From Iris pallida (Eukaryota; Streptophyta; Magnoliopsida; Asparagales; Iridaceae): a stretch of 64,000 bases of DNA. A program made the translations under genes and the position numbers. Shown here piece after piece: positions 1-9,420 of the stretch (positions within the stretch are counted from its first letter, which is position 1; each line of letters starts with the position of its first letter). The stretch spans positions 9,325,579 through 9,389,578 of the forward strand of contig JANAVB010033216.1 of the NCBI GenBank assembly GCA_029216955.1. The letters are read 5' to 3'. Below the pieces are notes generated by a model. It searched no databases. It was not told the origin of the DNA and saw only the letters and a program-made list of their open reading frames with translations.

Positions 1-266
1 CTTAGAAGAATTTCGTCCTCGAAATTAAGATGGTCGTACTTCTTCTAGAGTCTCGTCCCCAACAATCATGGTCTCAGAACTTACCTAAATCATACGATTA
101 AAAAGGATGGCATACAGGGTCATGGCATATGGTGGTAGTGAGAGTCTCATCCAGGTATACTAGTCATACTAACCAAAAGGGTCATAGGGTATCAAACATA
201 CAAGCAAGGGCTGCATCAAATATTCTCAAAAAGGAATACTAAGGTTAGGTCAAAACTCACCTCCAG
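1..266 (-). other. 3' untranslated end of element A
   Basis: No reading frame. On the minus strand this runs from the gag stop to the sequence CGAGGACGAAATTC, which in three other elements of this window stands directly before the polypurine tract and the 3' LTR. The window therefore begins roughly ten bases from the LTR boundary of element A. A GAGGTGAGT word just after the gag stop looks like a splice donor, but I see no acceptor to pair with it. Confidence 0.65.
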
Positions 267-847
267 CTAGGTCTGAGAACTAGAACTCTCTCCTGGAAGC
301 AAGGCCCTGGTTGGGGCAGATATATCAGGACAGTGCTGCAACCAGTGTGCAGCTGACCCACAGAATAGGCACAATCCTAGTCTCTTTCTACAGAAGTTCC
401 ACTTGTGCCCAGACTTCTTACAGTAGGTATAGATAGGCTCTGGCTCAGCTGGCATCTGCTGGACAGGAGACTGGGCTGGGTATAATGATATAGGCTGGAT
501 ATATGGGTACTCCTCAAGCTCTGGGTAGGACTGGGTACTGCTCCTCGCCCTATTGGAGCTAGGATCTCTTCCTGAAAGCACAGAGTCCCGCAGATGTAGA
601 AACCTCTGGTATTGCTCCCTCATGGCCTCATCATGAACTCTCTGTGACTCCAATATCCTTTCTTGGAAATATCCAAACACCTGGGCTGCATCAAGTAATA
701 AACCTCCGGGTAGTACAGTATGGGGTACCATCTCAATGGGTGGGAAAAGGCTCTAGGTCTCAGACAAATCTGTAGCTCTCTCCTGAATGACAAGAGACGA
801 AGAAAGACTCTCTAGCGAGGCTACCACCATCTCTTCAATGGCAGGAG
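267..847 (-). pseudogene. gag: Gag of element A, C-terminal part with two zinc knuckles
   Basis: Minus-strand gag remnant, the larger part of a protein whose first exon lies at 29082-29199 beyond the Tat1 insertion. The frame on the two sides of Tat1 agrees once the GTGCC duplication is counted once. The frame is broken by one TAG at 753-755 and then stays open to a TAG at 267. Near the C-terminus CLFCGSAAHWLQHC is a perfect CX2CX4HX4C knuckle. A preceding YCKKSGHKWNFC lacks the first cysteine of a knuckle. The region before it is rich in Q, S and P, as in gypsy gag. Gag proteins of this type package the element RNA. The whole gag is only about 235 codons and no pol follows it. Confidence 0.8.
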
Positions 848-852
848 GTGCC
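848..852. repeat. Target-site duplication of Tat1, left copy (GTGCC)
   Basis: GTGCC stands directly before the TGTAGAAG start of the left Tat1 LTR and again at 29082-29086 directly after the right LTR. Five bases is the usual length for Ty3/gypsy integration. Counting it once restores the gag frame of element A. Confidence 0.93.
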
Positions 853-1868
853 TGTAGAAGCTTGGAAAATACTAAAGAAAATGACTCATGCGGCCAGGAA
901 AGATTCATGCGACTCAGCAAACTCATGCGGCTCAGGGAGTCATACGGCATAAGGAGCTATGCGGCCCGAGGCATTCCATGCGGCTCAGAAGACACGTGGC
1001 CTGACAGTGCTCCCCTCTGACCCATGCTGCATTAATTGCTTTGATGGCTGACCCCTCTGAAAAGTTGACAGCCCTGACACAAAAGCAGGCAATTATGACT
1101 TTGTCATAATGATGAATCTCTAGGGAAGAGAAAAGAGATCTCTGACACAAATCTCCCGAGAACCATAAAAATGCCACGTGGCCTTGCCACGTGGGCGTTC
1201 GTATGTGGCTCACTTCTCATGCGGTTCAGAGGAAAACTGTCCTATGCGGCTCAGGCCAAGAAAGCCTCATGCGGCTCGAGCAAAAAACTTCTCATGCGGT
1301 TAGAGTGAATCTGTCCTATGCGGCTCAGGCCAAGAAAGCCTCATGCGGCTCGAGCGAGGACTTCTCATGCGGTTCAAGAGGATCATGTCCATGCGGCTCA
1401 GGCGAATATGTACCTATGTGGCCCATAAGGATTACTCCCCTGTGGTTCGAGGGCTCAAGTGAGGGCCACTGCCCAGGCAGTCCCTGACACGTGGGCTTAA
1501 CCATATGCGGCTCAAATTCATATGCGGCTCATTCGTCATGCGGTCCAGATCCCCCGAGCAGCTCCTAGGACACGTGTCCTAAACCGATTAATTTCTCAGA
1601 TTTGTTGCCATTAAAGATTGGGTCAAATCCCAATAATCTGGGACACGTGGCAGAAGAATAGATCTAATTTATTCGCAAATATCAGAAGATCATTATAAGG
1701 AAGATTTATTCCAATCAGCATTAATTGCTAATTGGATTTTGTGTAATCTACACCTAATGGCTCGGATTCGTCACAATTAGAAACGAACGGCCTGGATTGA
1801 CCAATCCCTAGGCCGCCGCCATCTCCAAGATGTAATCATTGGCAACCCTAACGATGACATCCCACTAT

Positions 1869-1876
1869 TATAAATA
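1869..1876 (+). promoter_or_regulatory. TATA box of the Tat1 5' LTR
   Basis: TATAAATA in the context CACTATTATAAATAGCAGG. The same site is at 28680-28687 in the right LTR. Transcription would start about 30 bases downstream, which puts an R/U5 of roughly 370 bases before the primer site. Confidence 0.8.
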
Positions 1877-2136
1877 GCAGGGTGCCATTTCCTTGCAAGA
1901 TACGATATCAGAGAGAAATACGTATATACAGAGAGACTTTCCCCCATAGTCAGAGAGAAAATACACAGAGAGAGAGAGAGAAGCCAGAAGAGCAACAGAG
2001 GAGCAAGAAGAACATTTCTTCATCAATGCCAACCATCTTTTCACAAGGAGCCAAGGCTGCATACCGATCGTCCAAGGAGTCAGGCAGGGCTGCCGTCGCC
2101 TTCTCGAGCCTCTATCGTCACCCCCCCAGAATCTAA

Positions 2137-2142
2137 AATAAA
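2137..2142 (+). terminator. AATAAA polyadenylation signal in the Tat1 5' LTR
   Basis: AATAAA lies about 260 bases after the TATA box and is kept at 28947-28952 in the right LTR, the place where an LTR polyadenylation signal is expected. Confidence 0.55.
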
Positions 2143-2261
2143 CAATTATACTTAGACTGCTGTACCTAGGTTTTCGTCCCTAGGTTTTCTTTGTACAAGC
2201 GAGTTTGTAACGTGAAGTAAAAGTCCGATCCTCCGATAATTGTTCTGTTCTTTTATATTTT

Positions 2262-2714
2262 ATGGCAAACACGATGGCGACTCTGCTGGGGACGAACTTC
2301 TCCACGACTGAGGAGTTGGTGACGCAATCAGATGCAGCGAAGCTTGGCTCCACGCAACAAAAGATGGTCGTCCGCTTCGACCAACAGGCGTTTGAAGAGA
2401 TGCTCTCCGAGGGAAGCGCTGGCTCGGTCCAGAAGCGCACCCGCACGACAAAGGCTCACAGAGAGTGGAGGCCAAAATCATTTGCTCCTCCCCAAGCCCT
2501 CGACGAGATACCCTCTGTTGCTCAAGACGGTGAGAAGGACTCTTCTGCGGCCCCACTTCAGACTATAGACAACTCTGCTGTCCCCAAGTCCGGCAGAAGA
2601 AAACACTATGATGCTGGACTTACAGGGGAAAAGAGGAACTCTATGCGATCAGAGCCGCATAAGATATTAGCCGCAGGAAAAAAACTCATGCGGCTACATC
2701 AGCCAGCCGCATGA
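2262..2714 (+). pseudogene. Tat1 ORF1, N-terminal part
   Basis: Open frame from an ATG in the last bases of the LTR (2262), with a second ATG at 2274 on the primer site. The N-terminus (ATLLG.NFS..EE pattern, then KMVVRFDQQAFEEML) matches the same region of element C, where the residues are KMLVVKVNQTAYEAM. Conservation between two diverged elements supports real coding. The frame ends in a TGA that overlaps the ATG of the next open frame (ATGA at 2711-2714), inside a run of ATGCGGC words. This is most simply a frameshift, because the C copy stays open here. The function is unknown; Ogre-type elements also carry an extra ORF before gag. Confidence 0.7.
2275..2292 (+). other. Primer-binding site of Tat1 (tRNA-Arg type)
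   Basis: TGGCGACTCTGCTGGGGA begins three bases after the LTR end. The same sequence, with one change at the end, is at 57809-57826 in element C. Published Ogre/Tat primer sites, assigned to tRNA-Arg, have this form. The ATG at 2274-2276 overlaps the site, so the primer site also encodes the first residues of the ORF1 protein. Confidence 0.85.
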
Positions 2715-3015
2715 AGAAAACTCATGCGGCCACAACTGTCAGCCGCATAACTTATGCGGCTAAAGCTGCCAATCACATGGATAAAACCCATGCGGCCAGG
2801 AAATTCAATCACTTGCAGAAAACCCATGCGGCCACAATTACCAACCGTATGTGGCCAGCCTGCACGGTCGTGGCTCCTAGCCGCACAAAAATAATTCATC
2901 CGACGGCAGAAGACAACCGCATGCAGACAGCCTGCACGGTACCCAACCCTAGCCGCATAACGTCCATTCCATGCTTCTCTCGATCAGTCTTCGATCGTCT
3001 CTCATGCGGTCCTGA
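2641..3015 (+). repeat. Clustered ATGCGGC/GCCGCAT words inside Tat1 ORF1
   Basis: About fifteen copies in both orientations. They include AGCCGCATAA and TTATGCGGCT separated by one C at 2741-2761, a perfect inverted pair. In the reading frame from 2711 they encode repeated THAA-type peptides. Confidence 0.8.
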
Positions 3016-4180
3016 CCCTGATAGTTCTCTGGATGATAAGCCAGACTCTGTGTCTTTCAACTTGGACTCCTCCTATTACGCACCCGTAAGTGCTAAAAGG
3101 AGGAAGTCTAGGGCAGTGCGGGCTCATCAGGCCCAGTCAGCTGTCCCAACCTCTGACTATCGGGGTGTCCCATTGATTATCACACGGGCCTCGGATGGAA
3201 AGTTGTATACAACCGCTCGAGTCCAGCCCCCGGCGACAAACGGACAGAGTGGTTCCTCTGACCTGCGGGAGGCGATCCTCCACAAACGCAAGGAAAGAGA
3301 AGGAGTGTCGGCGTACAAGGAGTCCTCTTTTGGACATAGCTGTACCCAAATCATCATCAACTGCTGTTGCAACAACGCGGCAGTGACGGAAGATCGGCCA
3401 TCCGTCTTTCAAAGGCTACAGCATCCGAGCTCAGAAGATGAGGCACCTCCTGTTGTCTCCTGCAATTCTGTTCAAAAGGTCCCCACCGAAGGGAGAGGGA
3501 AAAAGACAAGTATCTCTAGTCCCAAGATATCAACCACTACAGCTAAGAAACTATCGTCTAAATGGTTGTCCTCTACCGGTGTATTCCAACACACCCGTTC
3601 AAAGGCCAAATCTACCGCGATGGGAAATTCATCATCCACATCGCTGGAGGTTGAGGGAACTGGGGGTAGCACTCCTCCGAACATCCGCAACAATCCGATG
3701 TTTCAAGGAGCCGAGCCCGGACAAACAACTCTTCCATCAGGTGCAACAGACGTTGATGTCTCCGAGGACATCCGTGACTCTCAAGACAAAGTAAATTCTG
3801 AGGCTGAGGGTACTGTTCCCTCCGAGTCCGAACCAGAAGACAATATTCCCACATATCCCGATGACTTCTCGGTACATGGGTATGACTCCGAGGGCACATC
3901 CTCCACCGTTCCTTCCATCACTCCTCATGTAAGGACGGTGTTCATGACGGATAGCAATCAAGGTGGTTCCAGTGATCGCCAGCGCATCGACAATCTCGAA
4001 GCCATATTACTTGCTTTGGTCAAGTCTGTAGACGAGATTAAAGTAGCCCTTCCAACTCTGCAAGGAGGGACGCTTGGCCAAACAAGTGCGGGTCCCGCAG
4101 TCAATGCGGAACTCGAATTCGGTGGCACCAAACCCGGGCAACAATCCTTCCGAAATAATAGCCCCTACCGCGACAGATGA
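2711..4180 (+). pseudogene. Tat1 ORF1/gag N-terminal extension
   Basis: A 489-codon open frame. The first 100 residues are built on repeats encoded by the ATGCGGC word (three copies of KTHAA, plus ITYAA and NHM segments). The middle is rich in S, T and P. GVFQHTRSK near residue 290 matches GVFQHTRSR in element C. The last 60 residues (RQRIDNLEAILLALVKSVDEIK) look like a short coiled coil, and C has RIAVLEDKLKTMAEMV at the same place. The gag domain follows in another reading frame, so one frameshift separates them. I infer one long ORF1-gag protein in the active ancestor. Confidence 0.65.
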
Positions 4181-4670
4181 GACCCGAGAAGTAAGGAGAG
4201 AGGTCCAGGAACTCCGAGCCATGTTCCATGCCCGAGAAAATGCTCAAGATCTCAGAATACGACAACCATACCCTGCTGAATGGAGGGATGTTCTATTCCC
4301 ACCAAAATATAAGCCGTTCAATATCAACCCATATGATGGCAAGACCTCAGCAAGTCGGTACATCACTTACTTCGAGGTCACCACCGACCATCTGCCCCAT
4401 GATGATGCTATCCTCACTCGATTATTCATTGGGGCATTGGAAGGAGTCGCCTTCGACTGGTATCGTAATCTGCCGGACAACTGCATCCACTCCTTCGCCG
4501 GCTTCAAGTCCTGTTCTTGGAGAGGTTCTACGAAGTAGGGCAGGACGTCACCATGTCCATCCTCATGGACGTCGTCCAAGGGGAGAAGGAGTTGACAAGG
4601 AACTATATTGAGCGGTTCCTGCCAAACCGCCATGAAGCTGCCCTCCGGAAATCCAGATTCCTCTTTGATT
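4074..4670 (+). pseudogene. gag: Tat1 gag, retrotransposon gag domain
   Basis: Holds the conserved retrotransposon gag domain: QPYPAEWRDVLFPPKY, then FEVTTDHLPHDDAILTRLF and GVAFDWYRNLP, followed by ERFYE and NYIERF after a frameshift near 4520. Element C has the same blocks (QTYPVEWKEVPFPPTY, GVAYDSYRSLP, ESFIERFRR). The domain forms the capsid-like particle. Three frames are needed to read 4074-4670, which shows at least two indels, and a stop follows near 4670. Confidence 0.8.
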
Positions 4671-4900
4671 GAGATCTGCCAAAAGAGACTGCTGCCAACA
4701 ATCAGTCTCTGTATGGGCGAAAGTCAATTCAAAGATTGGAAGGCCTTCATCATCAGCGCCACAAGCACCGAAGAACGACTGAAGAAGGCTCGCCAACTGG
4801 GATTGCACATCTCGGAAGGAGAAAGCAAGGGCAAGCGTCCCAACAACGATAATGGGGGTAACCCCTCCAACAATCGGGATAGCAAGGGAAGCAGGCTATG
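4670..4900 (+). pseudogene. gag: Tat1 gag, C-terminal part
   Basis: In a third frame this stretch gives GESQFKDWKAFIISATSTE and LKKARQLGLHISEGESKGK, matching TQFQDWPSFIVNAKAAE and DKFKQLGVQMSNPD of element C. A basic, N- and G-rich tail follows (NNDNGGNPSNNRDSKG). It is the nucleic-acid-binding end of gag before the protease frame that starts near 4898. Confidence 0.7.
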
Positions 4901-6313
4901 GTGGCCGATACAACACAAAAACCTGAGCCAAAGCTCGCAGACAAACAATGGTCGCAAATCGATTACTCCTTCGATGACAGTCATGTCAAGCCCATCTTGG
5001 ACATGCTCATACAAGGGGACAGAATCCAGCTTCCTCCACCAAGACGGGAACCGCGGCCGACAGAGATAGAGAATCCGAAATATTGCCATTATCATCGCTA
5101 TGTTCATCATGCTACACACGATTGCTACCAGCTGAAGCGATACATCCAGAACCTCATCGATTCGAACGCTCTGGCCATCGATTTCGAAGAGGTAACCGTG
5201 GCGGCCAATATGGTGTCCGTACAATTCGGCAGCTTTCCCTCCGACGGAGACTCCAGACGGGGTGATCCCCGTCCCTCTGGCGACAATGGAGATTACCAAT
5301 CTTCCACCTCCCCGAGATCAGGCTGCCGGTCTAGTACCCCTCACCACATCACATGGAGAGGTCATGTGGATCCATCCAGACTTGGTGTCAGAAGTGACTC
5401 AGCCCACACCATCTTCCACCGACAAGAAGAAAAGTGGAAAAGTCAGGACATGCCGGGACCGGCTCAGCATTCAACGACCGACAAGCCTAGGCCGAAGGAG
5501 ACTCGCTTCGACAAATCTCTCCGAAAAGATGCAGCCCAAGCGCTAGAGAGGCCCTACAACTTTGACATCTTAGCACAATTGGCTAACACTCCGGCCAAAT
5601 TATCACTGTACGAACTCCTAAGGCTCTCCAAGGACGTTCGTATTGCATTGCCTATCTGGCTCAATCCAACCTCACCGGGGAGGACTCACCCGTGGATCTC
5701 CAAGACAGCGCCTGCACGGGAGCAATGCCCAACATCGTCTTCACTCCGCAGGACATGCTCATCAAAATCAACCTACATGATCTTCCCACTATACTACACG
5801 GGATACATCAGCGACGTGAAGGTGGATCGGATGCGCATTGATCCTGGCTCTTCCATAAGCATCATCCCGAAGGGTCTGCTACATCATCTCCGCATCCCAA
5901 TGTATCGCCTGACACCTACAAGCACCGCCATCAGCGGTTTCAATTCGGGCAGGAGCTACCCTATTAGGAAGATTCGTCTGAAGTGTCAGATTGACGATCT
6001 CCAATCCGAAGTCACCTGCTACGTCATAGATGCAGACACTTCTTACAACATCCGCTTGGGGCGCCCATGGATACACGATTATATGATCGTGCCTTCCACG
6101 CTACACCAGTGCTTCAAATATGTCGATAAATACGGCTTCGTAAAGATAGAATTTGCTATTATCGATCCCTTCAAAGGGGTCGAATCCTACTACTCAGACT
6201 CCTGCCTATACGAAAAGTCAAAGAGGCACCTTGATGAAGGAGACGTGCAAGCTCATACCGAGACAGCCACTGGGGTCAGAAGGACCCCTGACGATCCACC
6301 TCCAAGCTCGTAA
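4898..6313 (+). pseudogene. pol: Tat1 protease region
   Basis: A 471-codon open frame. Near residue 62 KYCHYHRYVHHATHDCYQLK is the unusual CX2H..H..C knuckle typical of Tat gag-protease junctions. ERPYNFDILAQLANTPAKLS is conserved in C. The aspartic protease follows near residue 300: YTGYISDVKVDRMRIDPGSS has DPG where most retropepsins have D[ST]G. YNIRLGRPWIHD is the conserved C-terminal protease block. The middle (about 5265-5470) is poor in similarity to C, which suggests a local compensating frameshift. The frame runs out at 6313, while the next conserved segment continues in another frame from about 6230. Confidence 0.8.
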
Positions 6314-7076
6314 ACCAGGCAGGTCCGTACCCCTTACTGCCACTCTACGGAAGGATGCGATCAGCCTCTCGGCGCAGAAGGAACGGATGATAATCCGGCT
6401 GCCAAGGTCCGACCAAGTGCCGAGACCCACAACGGGGCCACTAACAATCAGACTGCCGAGAGTCGGTCAACCCCAAACAAAGAAGCTCAATCCCGTCTAT
6501 AGGCCACTGACGATACGCCTTCCCAAGAAGGGTCGTCACCCCGACGCAAGGTCTGACACTTCTAGCGAACCGGCCACTCCTCGCTCCACCTCGAGTGCCA
6601 AACTGGGGGTCGCTAGTCTGCCAACAACTCCACGCTCAACTCCATCAACTGAACCACTGACAATCAAGCTTCCCAGGTCGTCATCTCAGTCTTCATTTAT
6701 ACAGGGGATAGCCGAAGAGGAACCGGAGCTAGCCAAGTATGTGCCTGTCCACACTGATGTTCCCTCCGCTGATGATGTAATCTCCCTAGAAAAGATACCT
6801 TACTTCATCAATAAAGGGTTATCTTTGAACTACACCGAGCTCAATAAGCTATGTACAATGTATGCTATGGAACACGGTATAGGAACTCACCTGCACACAC
6901 AAGTGATAAATGTGTACACCGTGATCCAGCTTACTCCAGTAGAAGACTGCTTACCGAATAATCGAGGGAGGGGACCATCCAATCATCTTCGATTGGACAA
7001 ACAACCCGCATCCCTCCACCACAAAGGAAATCGACCTCGGGTCAGATGCCGGGAGACTGCCTCTGTATCTGTATAG
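6153..7076 (+). pseudogene. pol: Tat1 protease-RT linker with PLTIRLP repeats
   Basis: The linker between protease and RT. It contains five variants of one short peptide: GPLTIHL, MIIRLPR, GPLTIRLPR, RPLTIRLPK and EPLTIKLPR, spaced by 15-50 residues rich in K, R, S, T and P. Element C has the same kind of series at 62320-62600. The C-terminal part (EEPELAKYVPVH, then KIPYFINKGLSL) is hydrophobic and of unknown role. I recognise no family. The repeat in two diverged elements argues for a kept function, perhaps docking of a partner. Confidence 0.6.
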
Positions 7077-7164
7077 CCCACAATCCAAATATCTCATACA
7101 AAAACAGAGGTATGATCTGGAGACGACGCCGGGTTTAAACTACGGCACTGGGTGACGATTACCT

Positions 7165-8907
7165 TTGAAGCCACCAGTCCCGGTGGGTAAACCACGGGAT
7201 TACTATAACAAAACTCGATGCGGGCTAGGGTATGTAACGCCCACTACGACCCCCGAGAGTTCAGATGAAGAATGCGACTGGCAATCACATTCAACCGGGT
7301 CACCAACTTCTGACTCAGATACCAGCATCGGAGACGTGTTCAGACAAGTCATGACAGTCAACATGGCATTCGCCGATGCTTACGAAGAAGACGAAGACAT
7401 CCCCGAAATCCTCGAGCTAGAACCATGGGCCCAGCAGTTGGACGCACAATGGGAAAAGCGGTTCGAACAGAGAGAACCTCCTACTGAAGATGAGGTCATA
7501 CAAGTGGATCTCGACAACGAATCTTCTCCAAAACCAATTTTCGTCAGTAAAAGCCTAACAGACGAAGACCAGGAGTCGCTGCTAGAACTTGTCAGAGAAT
7601 ACATTGATGTGTTCGCCTGCAACTATGAAGACATGCCAGGGTTAAATCCCGATATTGCTCTTCACAAACTCAACATTCGGTCAGATGCGAAGCCAGTCAA
7701 GCAACAACAGCGACGCTTCCGCCCAGGCATCATGGACGCGATCGAAGCTGAAGTCAACAAACTGATAGCCAGCGGCTTCATTCGTGAGGAGCAACATCCC
7801 GATTGGGTCGCCAATATAGTACCCGTCCTCAAGAAGATTGGGAAGATTCGAATCTGCATCGACTTCCGCAACCTGAACGAGGCGTGCCCCAAAGATGAAT
7901 TCCCCCTTCCTATCACAAACATCATGATTGATAATACCTGCGGCTTCGAACGTATGTCATTCATGGATGGCTTCTCGGGGTACAACCAAATCAAAATGTC
8001 TTCTGACGACGAAAAGCATACATCATTCCGAACACCGATTGGCACGTACTGCTACACAGTCATGCCTTTCGGTTTAAAGAATGCCGGCGCCATCTATCAA
8101 AGAGCAATGAGCATCATCTTCAGAGACCACTTACGCAAGACAGTGGAGTGCTATATTGACGATATAGTCGTTAAAAGCCGCTGCAAAGGAGACCATCTGC
8201 AGGATCTAAGGACGGTATTCGACCTAATGCGACCACACAATTTGAAAATGAACCCTACAAAGTCCTTTCTGGGCGTATCCAGCAGGAAGTTCTTGGGCTT
8301 CATCATCACTGCAAAGGGTATCCATGTAGACCCTGAGAAGACAAAAGCAATCATGGAGATGGGTCCCCCGAGAAATTTTTACGAACTCAGAGGCCTCCAA
8401 GGAAGGCTAGCTTACATCAGGAGGTTCATTTCTAACCTCTCCGGGCGATGTCGACCGTTTACGCACCTCATGAAGAAAGGAGTCTCATTCGTATGGGACA
8501 AGGAATGCCAGCGTGCTTTCGACAGCATCAAGGAATATTTGTCAAATCCTCCAGTTTTGGTGGCCCCGGTTCCTGGAAAACCATTCCTGCTCTACGTACG
8601 AGCAATGGAACACTCCCTCGGGGCTCTGCTGGAACAAAACAACGATGCAGGCCATGAGCAGGCCATATATTACCTCAGTCGAATGATGATTGGGCCAGAG
8701 CACCGATACACCGCGGTGGAGAAGGAATGCCTCGCCCTAGTATTCGCCATTCAGAAAATGCGACATTATGTCACCGAACAAACGATACATATGATCTCAC
8801 GAGTCTACCCTCTCAGGGTCCTCATGACTAAACCAGGGGCACTCAGCTCTCGCCTCGCTACATGGGCAATATTGCTGTCCCCTTATCATATGATCTTTGT
8901 CCCATAA
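7165..8907 (+). pseudogene. pol: Tat1 reverse transcriptase and RNase H
   Basis: A 580-codon open frame with almost the whole RT and first RNase H. An acidic spacer (YEEDEDIPEILELEPW) comes first, then KPVKQQQRRFRP, ICIDFRNLNEACPKDEFPLP, FMDGFSGYNQI, VMPFGLKNAGAIYQRAM and the catalytic YIDD (about residue 330). The connection and ancestral RNase H follow (AVEKECLALVFAIQKMRHY). The frame meets a TAA at 8905-8907 where a sense codon is expected: the conserved KGQALADFLA continues at once in the same frame. All RT catalytic motifs look intact; only the nonsense codons downstream disable the polyprotein. Confidence 0.93.
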
Positions 8908-9420
8908 AAGGCAGTCAAAGGTCAAGCCCTGGCAGACTTCTTAGCAGCCCACCCGGGCTCGGAGTCCTCCAGGATATATGAAGAGATCCCAGATGAGGTC
9001 GTCGACTCGCATGCAACCTCTCCCGATGATATATGGTGAATGTTCTTCGACGGTGCTTCGAGGACCGGACCTAAAGGCAATATAGTCGTCAGAGTCGGGG
9101 TAGTGCTAATCTCTCCTTCCGGATTGGTGACTAATCGCGCTTATTCCCTCACCGAGCCCTGCTCTAACAATGTGGCCGAGTACAACGCTCTGGTCATTGG
9201 CCTCCAACTTGCAAGAGAGCTCGGGGTAGAATACCTTTAAGCATACGGCAATTCCCAACTAATCGTCAATCAGATCCGGGGCTCATACGAGGTCCGCCAC
9301 GAAGACATGATCCCCTATCACCAAATAGCGATTGACATCATCTCGTCGTTCAAGGGGTTCTTCATCGAACATGTCCCCAGACTCCGAAATATCGAAGCAG
9401 ATGCCTTAGCCGGTCTTGCC
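8908..9420 (+). pseudogene. pol: Tat1 archaeal-type second RNase H
   Basis: Same frame as the RT. It starts with KGQALADFLAAHPG, then after a TGA at 9037-9039 comes MFFDGASRTGPKG with the first catalytic Asp, GVVLISPSG, and NNVAEYNALVIGLQLA with the catalytic Glu. After a TAA at 9238-9240 come LIVNQIRGSYEVRHEDM and VPRLRNIEADALAGLA with the last Asp. This additional RNase H is the hallmark of the Tat lineage. Three nonsense codons (8905, 9037, 9238) in an otherwise perfect frame point to base substitutions rather than indels. Confidence 0.9.

Larger units (their letters stand above)
853..2271 (+). repeat. 5' LTR of Tat1
   Basis: Starts TGTAGAAGC and ends TGGCAAACA, 1,419 bp, matching 27664-29081. 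It contains a TATA box, an AATAAA, and about twenty copies of a short word of form [CT]ATGCGG[CT] between 885 and 1550. Part of that word series forms a longer near-perfect repeat (GTCCTATGCGGCTCAGGCC followed by AAGAAAGCCTCATGCGG appears twice near 1230-1360). Several CACGTGG words (G-box core) occur, as in plant promoters. Confidence 0.93.

Noticed and set aside
1191..1487. A Cys/Ser/Gly-rich frame in the Tat1 LTR
   Set aside because: It is generated by the repeated ATGCGGCTC word, lies upstream of the TATA box, and is paralleled at 27969-28311 in the other LTR; nothing supports translation.
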